Below, piece after piece: positions 1 to 5,575 of a DNA stretch of 5,575 nt. Location of the stretch: assembly GCA_030152265.1 (NCBI GenBank), contig JASLHQ010000206.1:1-5575 (forward strand), given 5' to 3'. How positions within the stretch are numbered: the stretch's first letter is position 1; each line of letters opens with the position of its first letter. The DNA is from Savagea sp. (GTDB lineage Bacteria > Bacillota > Bacilli > Bacillales_A > Planococcaceae). The notes under the pieces were generated by a model. It did not search any database and was not told the DNA's origin. It saw only the letters and a program-made list of their open reading frames with translations. The position numbers and the translations under genes are program-made.

Positions 1-866
1 ATTAAAGCGACGAATAAACGGATTAACAATAACGGTAAGACGTTAATACCAAGTGGGATAAATAATAATGTATCTTCTACAACGGCGTGACAGGCGACGA
101 GGTAAATGAAGCTGATCGTCACATCACGGTGACTTACACCGTCTTCATGCACCGCTTGAATCATGACACCCGCTCCGTATGCAAGACCGAAAATGAGACC
201 TGCTGCAAGCGTTAATGCTGCGTTCGACTCTACGCCGAGCAAGCGTGTAAATGGACGCATCCAACGAGATAATTTTTCTAAAAAATGAATGTGACGCAAA
301 AATTGAATCGCGATCATTAACGGAATGACGATCATCGCCAGTTGCACGACGCCGTAAAAGGCTTTTTCAAAACCGAGCAACGTAATCGCCATCCATCCTT
401 CTGGTACTACTTCCTCAACAGGTGCCATCCCGTATTGCGCAATTTCGCTACCACCTTGCCAGACGACATTAATGATGATCGCTGAAATTGCCGCTAACGC
501 AATGCGCACTGTTAAAATAACACTGATTTTCACACCGACTTTCGATGCGACACCCGTTTCGATTAACAAATTATGCGCAAAGCTCATCATGACCGCTAAA
601 ATAAATACTTCTTTCACCGTCAATTCCATCGACAATATTCCAGCGATACCGGCATATAAATTTAAAAAGTTACCGAGCACGAGCGGAATTGCCGCTTCCC
701 CACGCAAACCGAAAATCCCCATAATCGGTTCAATCAGTTCTGTAATCCACGGTAAAACCGGCGTATGTTGCAATAAGACGACGATAATCGTAATAGGAAA
801 AATAATTTTCCCGAGACCCCACGTCGTCTTCAGTCCGTTCCATAACCCCTCTTTCAACCAAGACAT
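1..866 (-). CDS. yvoD: YvoD-like nucleoside-recognition (Gate) domain membrane protein, C-terminus cut by window edge
   Basis: Reading from the ATG at 866-864 gives 288 stop-free codons up to the left edge, so the 3' end is missing; the B. subtilis relative is about 310 residues, so little is probably lost. The start is supported by AAGGGG at 880-875, 8 bases upstream, overlapping the lgt stop. The protein is strongly hydrophobic, with likely membrane segments near residues 17-34, 60-80, 86-105, 112-136, 171-190, 216-236 and 251-288. The stretches PLVLGNFLNLYAG (61-73) and FAHNLLIET (96-104) resemble Gate-domain (SpmA/SpmB, nucleoside-recognition) proteins, and similar stretches recur in the second half. 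Family members sit in the cytoplasmic membrane; the transported substrate, if any, is not known to me. Placement directly after lgt matches the hprK-lgt-yvoD order of Bacillus. Identity rests on context plus these motifs; the precise function is open. Confidence 0.82.
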   Translation of the reverse strand, partial: MSWLKEGLWNGLKTTWGLGKIIFPITIIVVLLQHTPVLPWITELIEPIMGIFGLRGEAAIPLVLGNFLNLYAGIAGILSMELTVKEVFILAVMMSFAHNLLIETGVASKVGVKISVILTVRIALAAISAIIINVVWQGGSEIAQYGMAPVEEVVPEGWMAITLLGFEKAFYGVVQLAMIVIPLMIAIQFLRHIHFLEKLSRWMRPFTRLLGVESNAALTLAAGLIFGLAYGAGVMIQAVHEDGVSHRDVTISFIYLVACHAVVEDTLLFIPLGINVLPLLLIRLFVAL

Positions 867-874
867 ATTCCATT

Positions 875-880
875 CCCCTT
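875..880 (-). promoter_or_regulatory. Ribosome binding site of the yvoD-like gene
   Basis: The minus strand reads AAGGGG here, 8 bases before the ATG at 866. It begins inside the last base of the lgt TAA stop, so ribosomes ending lgt stop on top of the next initiation site. This fixes the start and supports co-translation with lgt. Confidence 0.75.
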
Positions 881-1704
881 TATTTCTGTTCGTATTTCGT
901 CGTCACTTTCATACTGTATTTACGATATAAATAAATCGCCACCGCTACGACAATCGTGATGAGCGATACAATTTGTGCTGTGCGCAATCCGCCGATTAAC
1001 AAGCTGTCGGTACGCATCCCTTCAATGAAGAAGCGACCGATAGAATACCATGTTAAATAAAATAAAAAGATCGAGCTACGCATTAAGTTCGCACGTCGCA
1101 ACCATGCGAGAATTAAAATGAGTCCGACTAAATTCCACATCGACTCATATAAAAATGTCGGATGATACGTCACACCGTTAATCGTCATCTGTTCCATAAT
1201 CCAATTCGGAATAATCGTATTTTGTAAAAACGTTTCAGAAACTGGGCCACCGTGAGCTTCTTGGTTCATAAAGTTTCCCCAACGTCCGATAATTTGACCG
1301 ATGAGCAGTCCAGGAGCGGCAATGTCCGCCACTTTCCAAAAGGACTCTCCTCGACGTTTCGTAAAGACGTACGTCGTAATGAACGCCCCGATCAACGCCC
1401 CGTGAATGGCGATACCGCCTTCCCATATATAAAGCGCACTAATCGGATTGTCTGCATAACGTGGCCATTCGAAGACGACATAGTAAATACGCGCACTAAT
1501 GATTGAAATCGGAATTGCCCAAATGAGCAAATCTGTTAAAAACTCATCGTGAAATCCACGTTTCACCATTTCTTTTTGTACGACGATGTACGCTAAAATA
1601 ATTCCCGTAATGATGAGCGCTGCGTACCAACGAATTTTAATTGGGCCTGCATTAATTAAAAACGGATCAAATGCTAAATACGTAAAATCGAGTAGACTAG
1701 TCAT
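880..1704 (-). CDS. lgt: Prolipoprotein diacylglyceryl transferase Lgt
   Basis: Lgt is the cytoplasmic-membrane enzyme that moves a diacylglyceryl group from phosphatidylglycerol to the lipobox cysteine of prolipoproteins, the first step of lipoprotein maturation. The 274-residue product has the usual length and about seven hydrophobic segments. Family landmarks are all present: RWY (25-27), the HG pair at 101-102 in GGIAIHGALIG, the Lgt signature GRWGNFMNQE (140-149), YE at 186-187, and GRFFIEGMR (223-231) with a further Arg at 241. The ATG at 1704 is preferred because AGGAGG lies 6 bases upstream; an in-frame TTG at 1722 would put that site inside the gene. The gene overlaps the end of hprK by 8 bases and is followed 13 bases later by the yvoD-like gene, so it is probably translated from the hprK transcript. 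Confidence 0.97.
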   Translation of the reverse strand: MTSLLDFTYLAFDPFLINAGPIKIRWYAALIITGIILAYIVVQKEMVKRGFHDEFLTDLLIWAIPISIISARIYYVVFEWPRYADNPISALYIWEGGIAIHGALIGAFITTYVFTKRRGESFWKVADIAAPGLLIGQIIGRWGNFMNQEAHGGPVSETFLQNTIIPNWIMEQMTINGVTYHPTFLYESMWNLVGLILILAWLRRANLMRSSIFLFYLTWYSIGRFFIEGMRTDSLLIGGLRTAQIVSLITIVVAVAIYLYRKYSMKVTTKYEQK

Positions 1705-2644
1705 TCGACTCCTCCTCAACAATCGTATTTTGCATGACCGCTTGTTCTAAACGTTCCGCAAACTGTTCCGCTGCATTGATTCCGAGTTTCTTCATTCGGT
1801 AATCCATCGCAGCTACTTCGATGATGACGGATAAGTTTCGACCTGGTTTTACAGGCACAGTTAAACGCGTCAATTCAGAATCGATAATTTTCATTTTCTC
1901 TTCATCGACTCCGAGACGGTCGTACAATTTATCAGGATCCCACACTTCTAAATCGACGACGAGTAAAATACGTTTATTATCTTTTACAGAACTTGCGCCG
2001 AATAGCACCATCAAATCGATAATGCCGACACCGCGAATTTCAAGCATATGTTCTAAAATTTTCGGCGAACTTCCGATTAAAATATTTTTCGCTACTTGAC
2101 GAATTTCGACGACATCATCCGCTACGAGACGATGGCCACGTTTCACAAGTTCTAGTGCTGTTTCACTTTTCCCAACACCGCTTTTTCCTGTAATGAGAAC
2201 ACCGACTCCGTAAACGTCAACGAGTACACCGTGTACGGTCGTCATTGGAGCGAGTTGCCCTTCTAAATAGTTCGTCAACATTCCAGCAAAACGCGTCGTC
2301 TGATGGGGCGTTTTTAAGACAGGGATTTGACGGGCTGTCGCTAATTCTAACAGTTCGGGAGGTCCTCCTACACCGTGCGCTAAAATGAAAGCAGGTGTGA
2401 TTGGGTGACAAAGCTGATCAAAACGCTCTCGACGTGTTTTCGAGTCTAATAAGCTTAAATACGTCAATTCTTTCTTTCCTAGTAGTTGTACACGTTCTTT
2501 CGGATAGTAATCAAAAAACCCGGCCATCTCAAGACCTGGTCGCGATATATCACTCGTCGTAATTTTTCGGTGTGTCCACTCGTCACCGGCGACGATTTCT
2601 AAATGAAATGTTTCAATAATATCTTGAATCGTTAATTCTGACAT
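1697..2644 (-). CDS. hprK: HPr kinase/phosphorylase HprK
   Basis: HprK is the cytoplasmic bifunctional enzyme that phosphorylates Ser46 of HPr (and Crh where present) using ATP or pyrophosphate, and removes the phosphate by phosphorolysis, releasing pyrophosphate; it is the sensor of carbon catabolite repression in Firmicutes. The 315 residues match the family length (about 310). The N-terminal domain spans roughly 1-130. The C-terminal kinase domain carries the conserved VHG with His138, the Walker A loop GKSGVGKS (153-160), the acidic pair Asp176-Asp177 in LVADDVVEI, and the HprK signature EIRGVGIIDL (202-211). The chain ends with Glu-Glu-Glu-Ser-Asn-Asp. The ATG start is supported by AAGGAGG at 2660-2654. 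It is the first gene of a likely hprK-lgt-yvoD operon, with a candidate promoter just upstream and a terminator separating it from the preceding unit. No key residue appears lost. Confidence 0.98.
   Translation of the reverse strand: MSELTIQDIIETFHLEIVAGDEWTHRKITTSDISRPGLEMAGFFDYYPKERVQLLGKKELTYLSLLDSKTRRERFDQLCHPITPAFILAHGVGGPPELLELATARQIPVLKTPHQTTRFAGMLTNYLEGQLAPMTTVHGVLVDVYGVGVLITGKSGVGKSETALELVKRGHRLVADDVVEIRQVAKNILIGSSPKILEHMLEIRGVGIIDLMVLFGASSVKDNKRILLVVDLEVWDPDKLYDRLGVDEEKMKIIDSELTRLTVPVKPGRNLSVIIEVAAMDYRMKKLGINAAEQFAERLEQAVMQNTIVEEESND
1711..1716 (-). promoter_or_regulatory. lgt ribosome binding site inside hprK
   Basis: The minus strand reads AGGAGG, a perfect anti-16S match, 6 bases before the lgt ATG. 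It lies in the consecutive GAG codons for the Glu-Glu-Glu run near the HprK C-terminus. It decides the lgt start (ATG at 1704 and not TTG at 1722). Confidence 0.88.
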
Positions 2645-2653
2645 TCCGTTCTC

Positions 2654-2660
2654 CCTCCTT
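2654..2660 (-). promoter_or_regulatory. Ribosome binding site of hprK
   Basis: The minus strand reads AAGGAGG, 9 bases before the ATG at 2644. It is a strong consensus site at a normal distance and confirms this start codon. Confidence 0.85.
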
Positions 2661-2674
2661 GCATTTCTTTTTTC

Positions 2675-2703
2675 ATTCTAACATGTTCACCATCTTTTTT
2701 CGT
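2675..2703 (-). promoter_or_regulatory. Candidate sigma-A extended -10 promoter for the hprK-lgt-yvoD operon
   Basis: On the minus strand, TAGAAT at 2680-2675 matches five of six bases of the TATAAT box. It is preceded by TG at 2683-2682 in the correct position for an extended -10 element. The hexamer 17 bases upstream (ACGAAA, 2703-2698) is a poor -35, as is common with extended -10 promoters. Transcription would begin near 2668, leaving a leader of roughly two dozen bases with the ribosome binding site. The placement between the upstream terminator and hprK fits. It is a pattern match only. Confidence 0.5.
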
Positions 2704-2731
2704 CGTCTGACCTATTTTCTGCTGAAAAGAC

Positions 2732-2766
2732 AAAAAACATGAGCTCAAGATTGCTTGAACTCATGT
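2732..2766 (-). terminator. Intrinsic terminator after the yvlB-like gene
   Basis: Read on the minus strand, the arm ACATGAGTTCAAG (2766-2754), loop CAAT, and arm CTTGAGCTCATGT (2749-2737) form a 13-pair stem with one G-U wobble. A run of six T follows (2737-2732, its first base shared with the stem). It begins 19 bases past the stop of the yvlB-like gene. The plus strand has no T-run after the hairpin, so it acts on leftward transcription only. It should end the uvrA-yvlB transcript ahead of the hprK promoter. Confidence 0.9.
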
Positions 2767-2785
2767 CGGGTCATTCATCATTTCA

Positions 2786-3919
2786 TTATTTTACTGTAAT
2801 CGTTCCAGCATTCGTTTTCGCTTTCACTTGAAGACGACGTGATGACGAACCTTCTACTTCGAATTGAACTTCCGTTTCAAATAACGAATCTTGTACTTCT
2901 TCGACTGTCGCATTTAAGACGTCGACCGTTAATTTTCCTACATTCGTTTGAAGTTTACCCGATGTTGAAGCTTCTTTCGGTAAGTAAATTTCAACTGCTC
3001 CTGCGAATGATTCCGCTTCGATTGAACGAGCTTGTGGATGTGTCGTCGTAATGGCGATTGGACCGTTGACCGATTCCGCTTCAATTTCTTCTACTGAACC
3101 GTCCACGTAAATCGCTCCGTTAAATGTTTCGATATCTAAATCTTCACCTGTAATCCCGCGCGCGTACACTTTACCGTTCGCCGTTTCGACTTTTGCTTGT
3201 TCAAATTCGTTATTAACGAAATGGACTTTCCCGTTTTTCGTCGACACTTTCACTTGTTTAGCGCGTAAATCTTCGATCGAAACCGCACCGTTCCATGTCT
3301 TCACGGTCACTTTGTCATAAAGATGTGCAGGCACTGTTAACGTGCAGTTCATACGTGCTGTTTTCAACTGGCTTTGAATATACAAAGTATCGCCTTGTTG
3401 ATCGTATAAAAACTCTTTCGCGAAGCGTTCATCCGCTTTCGCTTCATCTGCCGTATCGAAAAATGCTGCGTCCACGAACAATGTCGTCTCTTCGCTCGTT
3501 CCTTTAACGATGTTTACACTGCCGTGAAATACTTCGATGTCTAAACGCTCAAGCGGTTCTTTCACTGTAAATTCACGTGTGAAGCTCACTTTCGCATCGA
3601 AAATTTGATTCACATCAAATGATTTCACTTGATCGACAGCCGTTTGGAAAAACTTCATAAACTGTGTACCGATTTCTTGTACGTCTGATTTGACGTCGCG
3701 GAAAAACTGTTCACCGCGGTCTGTCGCTTCTGCAAATGGATCTTCTTGAGTAGACTGTTCTTCTTGTTCTTCTTGCTCGGCTTGTTTCGGCAATGTCGGT
3801 TCTTCAACTTTCGGTTGCTCAGGAGTGTCGTTTAATTTACTGAGTAAAACAATCGCTTCTTCCGCTGTAATCGTTCCATCTTCAACTAACTGTAAAATTT
3901 GTTTTTTCTTCGCTTCCAT
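2786..3919 (-). CDS. yvlB: YvlB/LiaX-like DUF4097 protein with SHOCT-like N-terminus
   Basis: The 377-residue protein starts with a short helical domain (about 1-31, MEAKKKQILQLVEDGTITAE onward) of the SHOCT-like kind seen at the N-terminus of YvlB and LiaX proteins. An acidic, Gln/Glu-rich linker follows (about 32-65, including two QEE repeats), then an amphipathic helical stretch (about 66-110). From about 112 to the end there is a beta-rich DUF4097 region with Asn-Gly turns at 210, 229, 248, 267 and 285. No signal peptide or membrane segment is visible. B. subtilis YvlB is of similar size and, as I recall, belongs to a SigW-controlled yvlABCD operon; enterococcal LiaX is tied to the response to daptomycin and antimicrobial peptides. 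A cell-envelope stress role is inferred from the family and not shown here. The ATG is preceded by AGGGGG at 3933-3928, 8 bases upstream. It lies 56 bases after uvrA and is closed by a terminator. No neighbour resembling YvlA, YvlC (PspC) or YvlD is present in the window. Confidence 0.85.
   Translation of the reverse strand: MEAKKKQILQLVEDGTITAEEAIVLLSKLNDTPEQPKVEEPTLPKQAEQEEQEEQSTQEDPFAEATDRGEQFFRDVKSDVQEIGTQFMKFFQTAVDQVKSFDVNQIFDAKVSFTREFTVKEPLERLDIEVFHGSVNIVKGTSEETTLFVDAAFFDTADEAKADERFAKEFLYDQQGDTLYIQSQLKTARMNCTLTVPAHLYDKVTVKTWNGAVSIEDLRAKQVKVSTKNGKVHFVNNEFEQAKVETANGKVYARGITGEDLDIETFNGAIYVDGSVEEIEAESVNGPIAITTTHPQARSIEAESFAGAVEIYLPKEASTSGKLQTNVGKLTVDVLNATVEEVQDSLFETEVQFEVEGSSSRRLQVKAKTNAGTITVK
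3758..3775 (-). repeat. Two exact 9-base tandem units coding Gln-Glu-Glu
   Basis: The unit CAAGAAGAA occurs twice without change, in frame, and encodes residues 49-54 of the yvlB-like protein inside its acidic linker. The surrounding bases are also GAA/CAA-rich. Gain or loss of a unit would keep the reading frame and only change the linker length. Confidence 0.8.
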
Positions 3920-3927
3920 GTTGAGTT

Positions 3928-3933
3928 CCCCCT
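3928..3933 (-). promoter_or_regulatory. Ribosome binding site of the yvlB-like gene
   Basis: The minus strand reads AGGGGG, 8 bases before the ATG at 3919. It supports this start. The site lies in the 56-base gap after uvrA, where I see no convincing promoter, so read-through from uvrA is the simplest source of its transcript. Confidence 0.65.
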
Positions 3934-3975
3934 CTAATTTTCGTTCATTTTATGCTCGTACTACTTATTGTACGT

Positions 3976-5575
3976 TCATTCTGCCGGAGAAGTTTCATTT
4001 TCGGTTTCTTTTATTTTTTCTGTCATGCGAGCACGATCTCGTTCTAACACCGGTTTTAAATATTGTCCCGTGTAAGAGTTCGCCACGTTCACCATCTGTT
4101 CCGGGGTTCCCGTGCCGACGATCGTCCCTCCGCCGTCTCCACCTTCTGGACCGAGGTCGATCATGTAGTCTGCTGTTTTAATGACGTCTAAATTGTGTTC
4201 GATAACGAGGACCGTATTTCCGCCATCGACGAGTCGTTGTAATACTTTTAATAACTTACCGATATCATGCACGTGTAAACCTGTTGTCGGTTCGTCTAAA
4301 ATGTAAAACGATTTGCCTGTCGAACGTTTATGCAGTTCAGAAGCGAGTTTGACACGTTGCGCCTCTCCCCCTGATAAAGTCGTCGCTGGTTGTCCTAATT
4401 TTACATAGCCGATGCCGACATCGACGAGCGTCTGTAGTTTACGATGGATTTTCGGAATCGCTTCGAAAAATTCAACCGCATCTTCCACCGTCATTTCTAA
4501 AACGTCCGCAATGTTTTTTCCTTTGTATAACACTTCTAACGTTTCGCGATTGTATCGTTTCCCGTGACATACTTCACACGGTACGTAAACATCGGGTAAA
4601 AAGTGCATTTCAATTTTAATGATGCCGTCACCACGACATGCTTCACAACGTCCACCTTTGACGTTAAAGCTGAAGCGACCTTTTTTATACCCGCGCACTT
4701 TCGCTTCGTTCGTCATCGCGAAAACATCGCGAATGTCATCGAACACACTCGTATACGTCGCCGGGTTGGAGCGTGGTGTACGACCGATTGGCGACTGATC
4801 AATTTCGATAATTTTATCGAGTTGGTCAATCCCTTCGACTGCATCATGATCTCCAGGACGCGCTTTTGCGCCGTTCATATTCATCGCAAGCGACTTGTAC
4901 AGCACTTCGTTGACGAGGGTACTCTTACCAGAACCGGACACACCTGTCACAGCGACGAATGTTCCGAGCGGTATATCGACCGTCACATCTTTTAAGTTGT
5001 TCGCCCGTGCGCCACGAATCGTCAATGTTTGACCGTTTCCTTTACGGCGCTCAGCAGGAACTGGAATAAACTTTTCGCCCTTTAAATATTGACCGGTTAA
5101 AGAGTTCGGGTCGTTCATCACTTCTTCAGGCGTTCCTTGAGAAACGATTTCTCCCCCCGCAACGCCCGCTCCCGGTCCGATATCGATTAAATGATCCGCC
5201 GCAAGCATCGTATCTTCGTCATGTTCGACGACGATTAACGTATTGCCGATATCACGCATACTTTTCAACGTATTAATTAAGCGGTCATTATCGCGTTGGT
5301 GAAGACCGATCGACGGTTCGTCTAAAATGTATAGCACACCTGTTAAACGTGAGCCGATTTGTGTCGCGAGTCGAATACGTTGCGCTTCTCCTCCTGACAA
5401 TGTTCCTGCTGCTCGACTTAATGTTAAATAGTCGAGACCGACATTGCGTAAAAATGACAAACGCTCTTCAATTTCTTTCAAAATTAACTTCGCAATTTGC
5501 GCATCTTTTTCAGATAGTTCGAGGCTTTCGAAAAATACACTCGCTTCCGTAATCGAGCGCTCTGTAACATGTCCG
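3976..5575 (-). CDS. uvrA: Excinuclease ABC subunit A (UvrA), N-terminal part outside window
   Basis: UvrA is the damage-recognising ATPase of UvrABC nucleotide excision repair; it works as a dimer and loads UvrB. The frame is open through the right edge (first full codon 5574-5572), so 532 C-terminal residues are visible out of about 950. In fragment numbering, the first ABC signature LSGGEAQR is at 59-66 with its Walker B YILDEPSIGLH at 82-92. The second Walker A GVSGSGKST is at 211-219. A zinc finger follows with Cys310, Cys313, Cys333 and Cys336 (C-x2-C-x19-C-x2-C). The second signature LSGGEAQR is at 400-407, Walker B YILDEPTTGLH at 424-434, and the switch His at 460. The tail after GQYLKP is short and charged. 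The first Walker A and first zinc finger lie off the edge. Nothing is broken in the visible part. The TTG at 5481 is internal, because upstream codons continue the UvrA sequence. In relatives uvrB precedes uvrA. Confidence 0.98.
   Translation of the reverse strand, partial: GHVTERSITEASVFFESLELSEKDAQIAKLILKEIEERLSFLRNVGLDYLTLSRAAGTLSGGEAQRIRLATQIGSRLTGVLYILDEPSIGLHQRDNDRLINTLKSMRDIGNTLIVVEHDEDTMLAADHLIDIGPGAGVAGGEIVSQGTPEEVMNDPNSLTGQYLKGEKFIPVPAERRKGNGQTLTIRGARANNLKDVTVDIPLGTFVAVTGVSGSGKSTLVNEVLYKSLAMNMNGAKARPGDHDAVEGIDQLDKIIEIDQSPIGRTPRSNPATYTSVFDDIRDVFAMTNEAKVRGYKKGRFSFNVKGGRCEACRGDGIIKIEMHFLPDVYVPCEVCHGKRYNRETLEVLYKGKNIADVLEMTVEDAVEFFEAIPKIHRKLQTLVDVGIGYVKLGQPATTLSGGEAQRVKLASELHKRSTGKSFYILDEPTTGLHVHDIGKLLKVLQRLVDGGNTVLVIEHNLDVIKTADYMIDLGPEGGDGGGTIVGTGTPEQMVNVANSYTGQYLKPVLERDRARMTEKIKETENETSPAE

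Noticed and set aside
472..930. Plus-strand open frame of 152 codons opposite yvoD and the end of lgt
   Set aside because: It lies entirely antisense to two well-supported genes, crosses their junction, has no good ribosome binding site and no recognisable domain. It is a shadow of minus-strand coding.
1705..1722. Upstream TTG start for lgt adding six residues (LRRSRM)
   Set aside because: The added codons contain the AGGAGG site that serves the ATG at 1704, and the extra Arg-rich residues are not typical of Lgt N-termini.
3947..3975. Possible promoter for the yvlB-like gene in the 56-base gap after uvrA (TAAAAT at 3952-3947; TGAACG-like start for an ECF sigma factor)
   Set aside because: The -10-like box lacks a credible -35 at 16-18 bases, and the TGAAC/CGAG pair does not fit the SigW consensus or spacing. 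Too weak to annotate.
3825..4181. Plus-strand open frame opposite the uvrA-yvlB junction
   Set aside because: It spans the ends of two real minus-strand genes and its gap, is low in complexity, and shows no ribosome binding site or domain.
4603..4995. Plus-strand open frame of 130 codons opposite uvrA
   Set aside because: It is antisense to the second ATPase and zinc-finger region of UvrA, with no family resemblance; a coincidental open frame.
5479..5481. TTG at 5481 as the start of a 501-residue protein
   Set aside because: The 31 codons upstream continue a normal UvrA sequence without a stop to the window edge, so the gene is simply cut by the window.
1..5575. A previously undescribed defence or mobile system in this window
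   Set aside because: All coding space is taken by conserved chromosomal genes in a familiar order. There are no direct or inverted terminal repeats, integrase, transposase, CRISPR repeats or foreign-looking segments.

Overview
The window is one conserved chromosomal block in which every supported gene lies on the minus strand, so transcription runs from the right edge to the left edge. Gene content and order (uvrA, a YvlB-type DUF4097 protein, hprK, lgt, a YvoD-type membrane protein), strong AGGAGG-like ribosome binding sites and moderately low GC point to a low-GC Gram-positive bacterium of the order Bacillales. The order is close to what I recall of the Bacillus subtilis uvrBA-yvl-hprK-lgt-yvoD-ppaX region. 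I cannot fix the genus from the sequence; something like Exiguobacterium or another non-Bacillus member of the order is possible, but this is a guess.

Right part (2786-5575): the C-terminal 532 residues of UvrA, the damage-sensing ATPase of nucleotide excision repair, enter from the right edge. After a 56-base gap comes a 377-residue YvlB/LiaX-like protein with an N-terminal SHOCT-like helix pair, an acidic Glu/Gln linker and a repetitive beta-rich DUF4097 region. A clear intrinsic terminator (2732-2766) closes this unit.

Left part (1-2703): just after the terminator is a candidate extended -10 promoter, then hprK (HPr kinase/phosphorylase), lgt (prolipoprotein diacylglyceryl transferase) and a YvoD-type multi-spanning membrane protein cut by the left edge. 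hprK and lgt overlap by 8 bases and lgt and yvoD are 13 bases apart, so the three look like one operon. In B. subtilis the next gene is ppaX, a pyrophosphatase that removes the pyrophosphate made when HprK dephosphorylates HPr; it would lie just outside the left edge if the order is kept.

I found no mobile element, CRISPR array, tRNA, rRNA or riboswitch. The gene layout is ordinary core genome. The points that deserve a second look are the lone YvlB/LiaX-like protein without its usual partners, its ladder of Asn-Gly turns, an apparent internal duplication in the YvoD-type protein, and the lgt ribosome binding site embedded in the last codons of hprK.
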